This document shows positions 4,581-6,692 of a stretch of 6,692 bases of DNA, piece by piece. The position numbers were made by a program, and so were the translations under genes. The notes beneath the pieces were generated by a model. It was not told the DNA's origin. It did not search any database and saw only the letters and a list, made by a program, of their open reading frames with translations. Position 1 is the stretch's first letter; every line of letters begins with the position of its first letter. The stretch is from Planctomycetaceae bacterium (GTDB lineage: Bacteria > Planctomycetota > Planctomycetia > Pirellulales > Pirellulaceae): NCBI GenBank assembly GCA_007133715.1, contig SLMF01000568.1:1-6692 (forward strand), written 5' to 3'.

Positions 4581-6692
4581 GTGGTCCTTCGTACCGGGAG
4601 GCGGCGTCGAGGTGCGTCGGGTTCGCGAGCGAAGAGTCCGGTTCGGGAGGCGCGGCAGATTGTGGTTCGCGGGGCCCAGCAGCATAACTTGAAGGCCGTG
4701 GACGCGCGCATCCCGCGAGACCGCATGTCCGTGTTTTGCGGCCCCAGCGGATCGGGCAAGAGTTCGCTGGCCATGGATACGATCTATGCCGAAGGCCAGC
4801 GGCGGTATGTGGAGAGTCTGAGCGCTTACGCGCGGCAGTTCGTCGGGCAGATGCCCAAGCCGCGGGTCGATCACATCGACGGCCTCTCGCCGGCCATCGC
4901 CATCGAGCAAAAGAACATGGGCAACACCCCCCGTTCCACGGTGGGGACGGTGACGGAGATCTACGATTATCTGCGGATCCTGATGGCGCGGTTAGGCCAG
5001 GCCTACTGCCCGGATTGCAACGTTCCGGTGGGCACCCAGACGGGAGACGAAGTGATCGACAAGATACTGGCGGAGCCGGAAGGCAGTCGTATCTATCTGA
5101 TGGCTCCGCTGGAGATCGAGGTGGGTCGGCAGTATGCCTCGTTATGGGACGAGGTTCGAGCAGCCGGTTATGCCCGGATCCGCGTGGATGGGGTGACCTA
5201 CTCGTTGGACGAGCCTCCCGAAATCGATCGGCGGCGGCAGCATCGGGTGGAAGTGGTGGTGGATCGGGTGATCGTGCGTCCCAGCGCGCGGGGCCGGATT
5301 GCCGACAGTGTGGAGAACGCTTTGGCATTGGGGCGGGGCGTGCTGCACGTGGCGCACGTGCGGGAGGGTTTGGCGGAGCCCCGGTGGCCGGTCCGCATTC
5401 ACAGCCAGCATCGGGCATGTGAGCAGTGCGGGCGCAGTTTTGAACCGTTGACGCCGCATGCGTTCTCGTTCAACAGCAGCTTAGGCTGGTGCCCGCAGTG
5501 CGAGGGATTGGGGGTACAAATCGGCTCGGACCCCACGGCGCTGGTACACGACGGAGAGCGGACGCTGGCCGGGGGCGGCTTGACTTTGTGGCCCGCTCCC
5601 GACTGCGAGTTGGGCCAGCGTATGCTGGCCGCGCTCTCTGCGGGCACCGGCCTGCCGTCGGACACGGAAATCGATCAGCTGAATGCGCGGGAGCGGCGGT
5701 TGCTGATGCAAGGCGTTGGCGAGCAATGGTTTGAAGTCGAGTCCGTACCGGGGAAACATGGGGGCTTCCGTTTCCAGTTCAAAGGCGTCTATCCGGCCTT
5801 GGAAGAAGCGGCGCGCTTGGTGCCTCAGTTGCGGCGGACACTGGACTCGTTGGTCAGTACGGTCGAGTGCTCGGGCTGCGGCGGCAGTCGTCTCCGCGAC
5901 GATGCGGCCGCCGTACGGTTCCGCGATCAGACGGTGGACGACCTCTGCCGTCTGCCGCTGGTGGCTTTGCAGCAGCGCGTGACCGCTTGGAAGCTCTCGA
6001 CCGGCGAGCGCAACATTGCCGGCGAACTGATCCGCGAGATCACATCGCGGGTCCAATTCCTCTTGGATATCGGCCTGGACTACCTGAGTTTGTCTCGGGG
6101 GGCAGCGACGTTATCCAACGGGGAAGCCCAACGGATTCGCTTAGCCAGTCAGTTAGGCAGCGGTCTGTGCGGCGTGCTCTACGTGTTGGACGAACCGACC
6201 ATCGGATTGCACCCGCGGGACAATCAGCGGTTGTTGCGGGCCTTGCACCAACTGCGGGATCTGGGCAATACGTTGCTGGTGGTCGAGCACGATCGGGAAG
6301 TCATTTCCGGCAGCGACCGCTTGTACGATTTCGGTCCGGGGGCTGGCAAGCGGGGAGGTGAGATTGTCGCCCAAGGGAGCCCCCAGCAAGTCGCCCACCG
6401 CCTTCGTTCGGTGACCGGGCCCTATCTGAATGGTCAGTGTGCGCTGCCGGTTCCCAGCAACCGTCGGGTGGCCGCGGACGGCGGAACCGGTTGGCGCCGG
6501 GCGCCGCTGACGTCGGAGGCTTCCCAAAACGGTGCCCTGGATTGGCTGACGATCCGCGGTGCCCGCCATCGCAATTTGAAGAACATCGATGTGCGGTTCC
6601 CGCTGGGAACGTTGACGGCCGTGACGGGAGTCAGCGGTTGCGGCAAGAGTTCGCTGATCGACGAAGTCCTCTATGCGGCCCTGGCTCGGCGG
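1620..6692 (+). CDS. uvrA: Double-length UvrA (two tandem UvrA modules), excinuclease ABC subunit A, C-terminus beyond window
   Basis: One frame runs without a stop for 1691 codons to the right edge, against about 940 residues for E. coli UvrA. UvrA is the ATP-dependent damage sensor of nucleotide excision repair; it binds DNA and loads UvrB. Four Walker A motifs are seen (lysines K39, K688, K1047, K1676), with three signature motifs (530, 871, 1498) and three Walker B sites (D556-E557, D898-E899, D1524-E1525). These define two head-to-tail UvrA copies. This is the class III form of Chlamydiae and Planctomycetes. A single chain could supply all four ATPase sites of the usual dimer (inference). 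The ATG at 1620 gives the family-typical start MPVSDIVVKGAREHNL. The frame is open upstream only to a TGA at 1539 and no clear Shine-Dalgarno site is present. By analogy with module A, roughly 250-300 residues are missing at the right. Confidence 0.97.
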   Translation, partial: MPVSDIVVKGAREHNLQNVDLVLPRNQLICLTGVSGSGKSSLAFDTVYAEGQRRYVESLSSFARQFLGQMPKPEVDYIAGLSPSISISQKSTGTNPRSTVGTITEISDFLRVLFARVGQSYCPACGEAIAAQTREQIVGRILQWPRGTRFAVLAPLIRGQKGQYRDLFQDLLKQGFVRARVDGRIVSLSDDLQLDRRMRHHIEVVIDRLSVKPESRGRLAEAIDLGLNLGRGSLIAAVEESQSVPDRLPRKVEDADSEAGAPVGDTLFSVDHACPGCGRSYQPPSPQLFSFNSPQGMCPACDGLGELYSFDPELLIPESRRERSFQQGCFELLGTWKELGRWKRHIYQGVAETVERTQQLPPGTMLETAWNQLPPELQQIWLYGTGDEHITFTWRGGKSPLKYGGRFEGLVPMLLAKYRGAKNRLYRRYLEKYMRTTPCTACARTRLNPQACAVRIASAHPAFGDRPERSLPEVCRLPINRAADFFQELVLDATRTLIAAELLKEIRGRLQFLLNVGLEYLTLERTAPTLSGGESQRIRLAGQIGSGLVGVLYILDEPSIGLHPRDNDQLLEALARLRDMGNTVLVVEHDEDTMRAADHLIDFGPGPGVRGGQVVASGTLEDVIRQPRSLTGRYLAGEERIAVPPARRAFGLNRLWVRGASHHNLKDIDVAIPLGGLICVTGVSGSGKSSLVNDILVEALRRDLNGGQGNPGAHRAIEGLEHLDKLIAIDQSPIGRTPRSNPATYIKVFDDIRRLYTELGESKRRGYQPGRFSFNVRGGRCEACEGNGSNRLEMDFLADVWVTCPVCGGHRYSRETLQVRFKDKSIADVLEMDVQQALELFENIPRIRHKLQRLHEVGLDYLKLGQPSPTLSGGEAQRIKLARELVKRSTGQTLYLLDEPTTGLHFADIRLLLEVLHGFAEAGNTVLVVEHNLEVIKTADWIIDLGPEGGDLGGYLVSAGTPEELAACEASYTGRALAPVLARGREPVVLRTGRRRRGASGSRAKSPVREARQIVVRGAQQHNLKAVDARIPRDRMSVFCGPSGSGKSSLAMDTIYAEGQRRYVESLSAYARQFVGQMPKPRVDHIDGLSPAIAIEQKNMGNTPRSTVGTVTEIYDYLRILMARLGQAYCPDCNVPVGTQTGDEVIDKILAEPEGSRIYLMAPLEIEVGRQYASLWDEVRAAGYARIRVDGVTYSLDEPPEIDRRRQHRVEVVVDRVIVRPSARGRIADSVENALALGRGVLHVAHVREGLAEPRWPVRIHSQHRACEQCGRSFEPLTPHAFSFNSSLGWCPQCEGLGVQIGSDPTALVHDGERTLAGGGLTLWPAPDCELGQRMLAALSAGTGLPSDTEIDQLNARERRLLMQGVGEQWFEVESVPGKHGGFRFQFKGVYPALEEAARLVPQLRRTLDSLVSTVECSGCGGSRLRDDAAAVRFRDQTVDDLCRLPLVALQQRVTAWKLSTGERNIAGELIREITSRVQFLLDIGLDYLSLSRGAATLSNGEAQRIRLASQLGSGLCGVLYVLDEPTIGLHPRDNQRLLRALHQLRDLGNTLLVVEHDREVISGSDRLYDFGPGAGKRGGEIVAQGSPQQVAHRLRSVTGPYLNGQCALPVPSNRRVAADGGTGWRRAPLTSEASQNGALDWLTIRGARHRNLKNIDVRFPLGTLTAVTGVSGCGKSSLIDEVLYAALARR
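1761..1786 (+). repeat. Exact 26-bp repeat, copy 1 (within uvrA module A)
   Basis: These 26 bases, encoding YAEGQRRYV up to the last codon's second base, are identical to 4785-4810 and in the same frame, 3024 bp (1008 codons) apart. A second in-phase identity of 18 bp pairs 1904-1921 with 4928-4945 at the same offset. Both fall in the most conserved part of UvrA, so protein constraint probably explains much of the identity. Confidence 0.9.
4581..4655 (+). other. Arginine-rich linker between the two UvrA modules
   Basis: Residues 988-1012 join the end of module A to the start of module B (QIVVRGAQQHNLKAVD). The stretch includes RTGRRRRGASGSRAK and carries at least nine Arg plus one Lys, with Gly, Ser and Ala between them. 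It has no predicted fold and should be flexible and strongly positive. It may simply tether the modules or may contact the DNA backbone; that role is inferred only from composition. Confidence 0.75.
4656..6692 (+). other. UvrA module B (from residue 1013), truncated by window edge in its second ATPase head
   Basis: First head: Walker A GPSGSGKSS (1041-1049, K1047); MPKPRVDHIDGLSPAIAIEQK; signature LSNGE (1498-1502) where LSGGE is expected; Walker B LDEPTIGLH (D1524, E1525); switch histidine in VVEHDRE. The UvrB-binding-like region is retained, with YCPDC (C1130, C1133) and RVEVVVDRV. Zinc site one is C1267/C1270 with C1291/C1294, the same 20-residue spacing as in module A. The insertion domain leads to CSGC (C1417, C1420). 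The second head is visible only as far as GVSGCGKSS (1670-1678, K1676). Its zinc site, signature and Walker B lie beyond the window. The Walker A lysines of the two first heads are exactly 1008 residues apart. Confidence 0.92.
4785..4810 (+). repeat. Exact 26-bp repeat, copy 2 (within uvrA module B)
   Basis: Partner of 1761-1786, in the same strand and codon phase. Recombination between the copies would delete one module equivalent in frame and leave a single-length UvrA-like gene. Confidence 0.9.

Noticed and set aside
4444..5418. 324-residue minus-strand open frame inside uvrA
   Set aside because: It is antisense to the well-conserved UvrA frame and is rich in Pro, Arg and Ala as expected of a GC-rich shadow frame.

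Overview
The window looks like a planctomycete chromosome (PVC superphylum). The main clue is a giant uvrA reading frame that encodes two complete UvrA modules in tandem. That architecture is known in Chlamydiae and Planctomycetes and is often called 'class III' or double-length UvrA. GC-rich coding DNA and weak or absent Shine-Dalgarno sites at two of the three starts fit this assignment. Genus is not resolvable by eye.

Layout. On the minus strand, reading leftward, lie cysH (996 to 244) and then the start of cysK (185 to beyond the left edge), 58 bp apart with no terminator visible between them. They probably form a small sulfur-assimilation operon: CysH reduces activated sulfate to sulfite, and CysK makes cysteine from sulfide and O-acetylserine. 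A divergent 623-bp intergenic region (997-1619) follows. It holds a good sigma70-like promoter for cysH, an 11-G homopolymer in the predicted cysH leader, a G-rich direct-repeat patch and a short hairpin just before uvrA. No gene was supported there. On the plus strand uvrA starts at 1620 and stays open for exactly 1691 codons to the right edge.

UvrA. Module A (about residues 1-985) is complete: two ABC ATPase heads, a UvrB-binding-like region, an insertion domain and two Cys4 zinc-binding sites. An arginine-rich linker (about 988-1012) joins it to module B, which is cut by the window edge just after its second Walker A. The polypeptide would carry the four ATPase sites that ordinary UvrA gets by homodimerising. 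Module B's first signature motif reads LSNGE instead of LSGGE, which suggests the two modules may not be equivalent.

No mobile element, CRISPR array, tRNA or rRNA was found. I see no wholly new system; the most interesting content is the double UvrA with its asymmetric motifs and the homopolymer in front of cysH.
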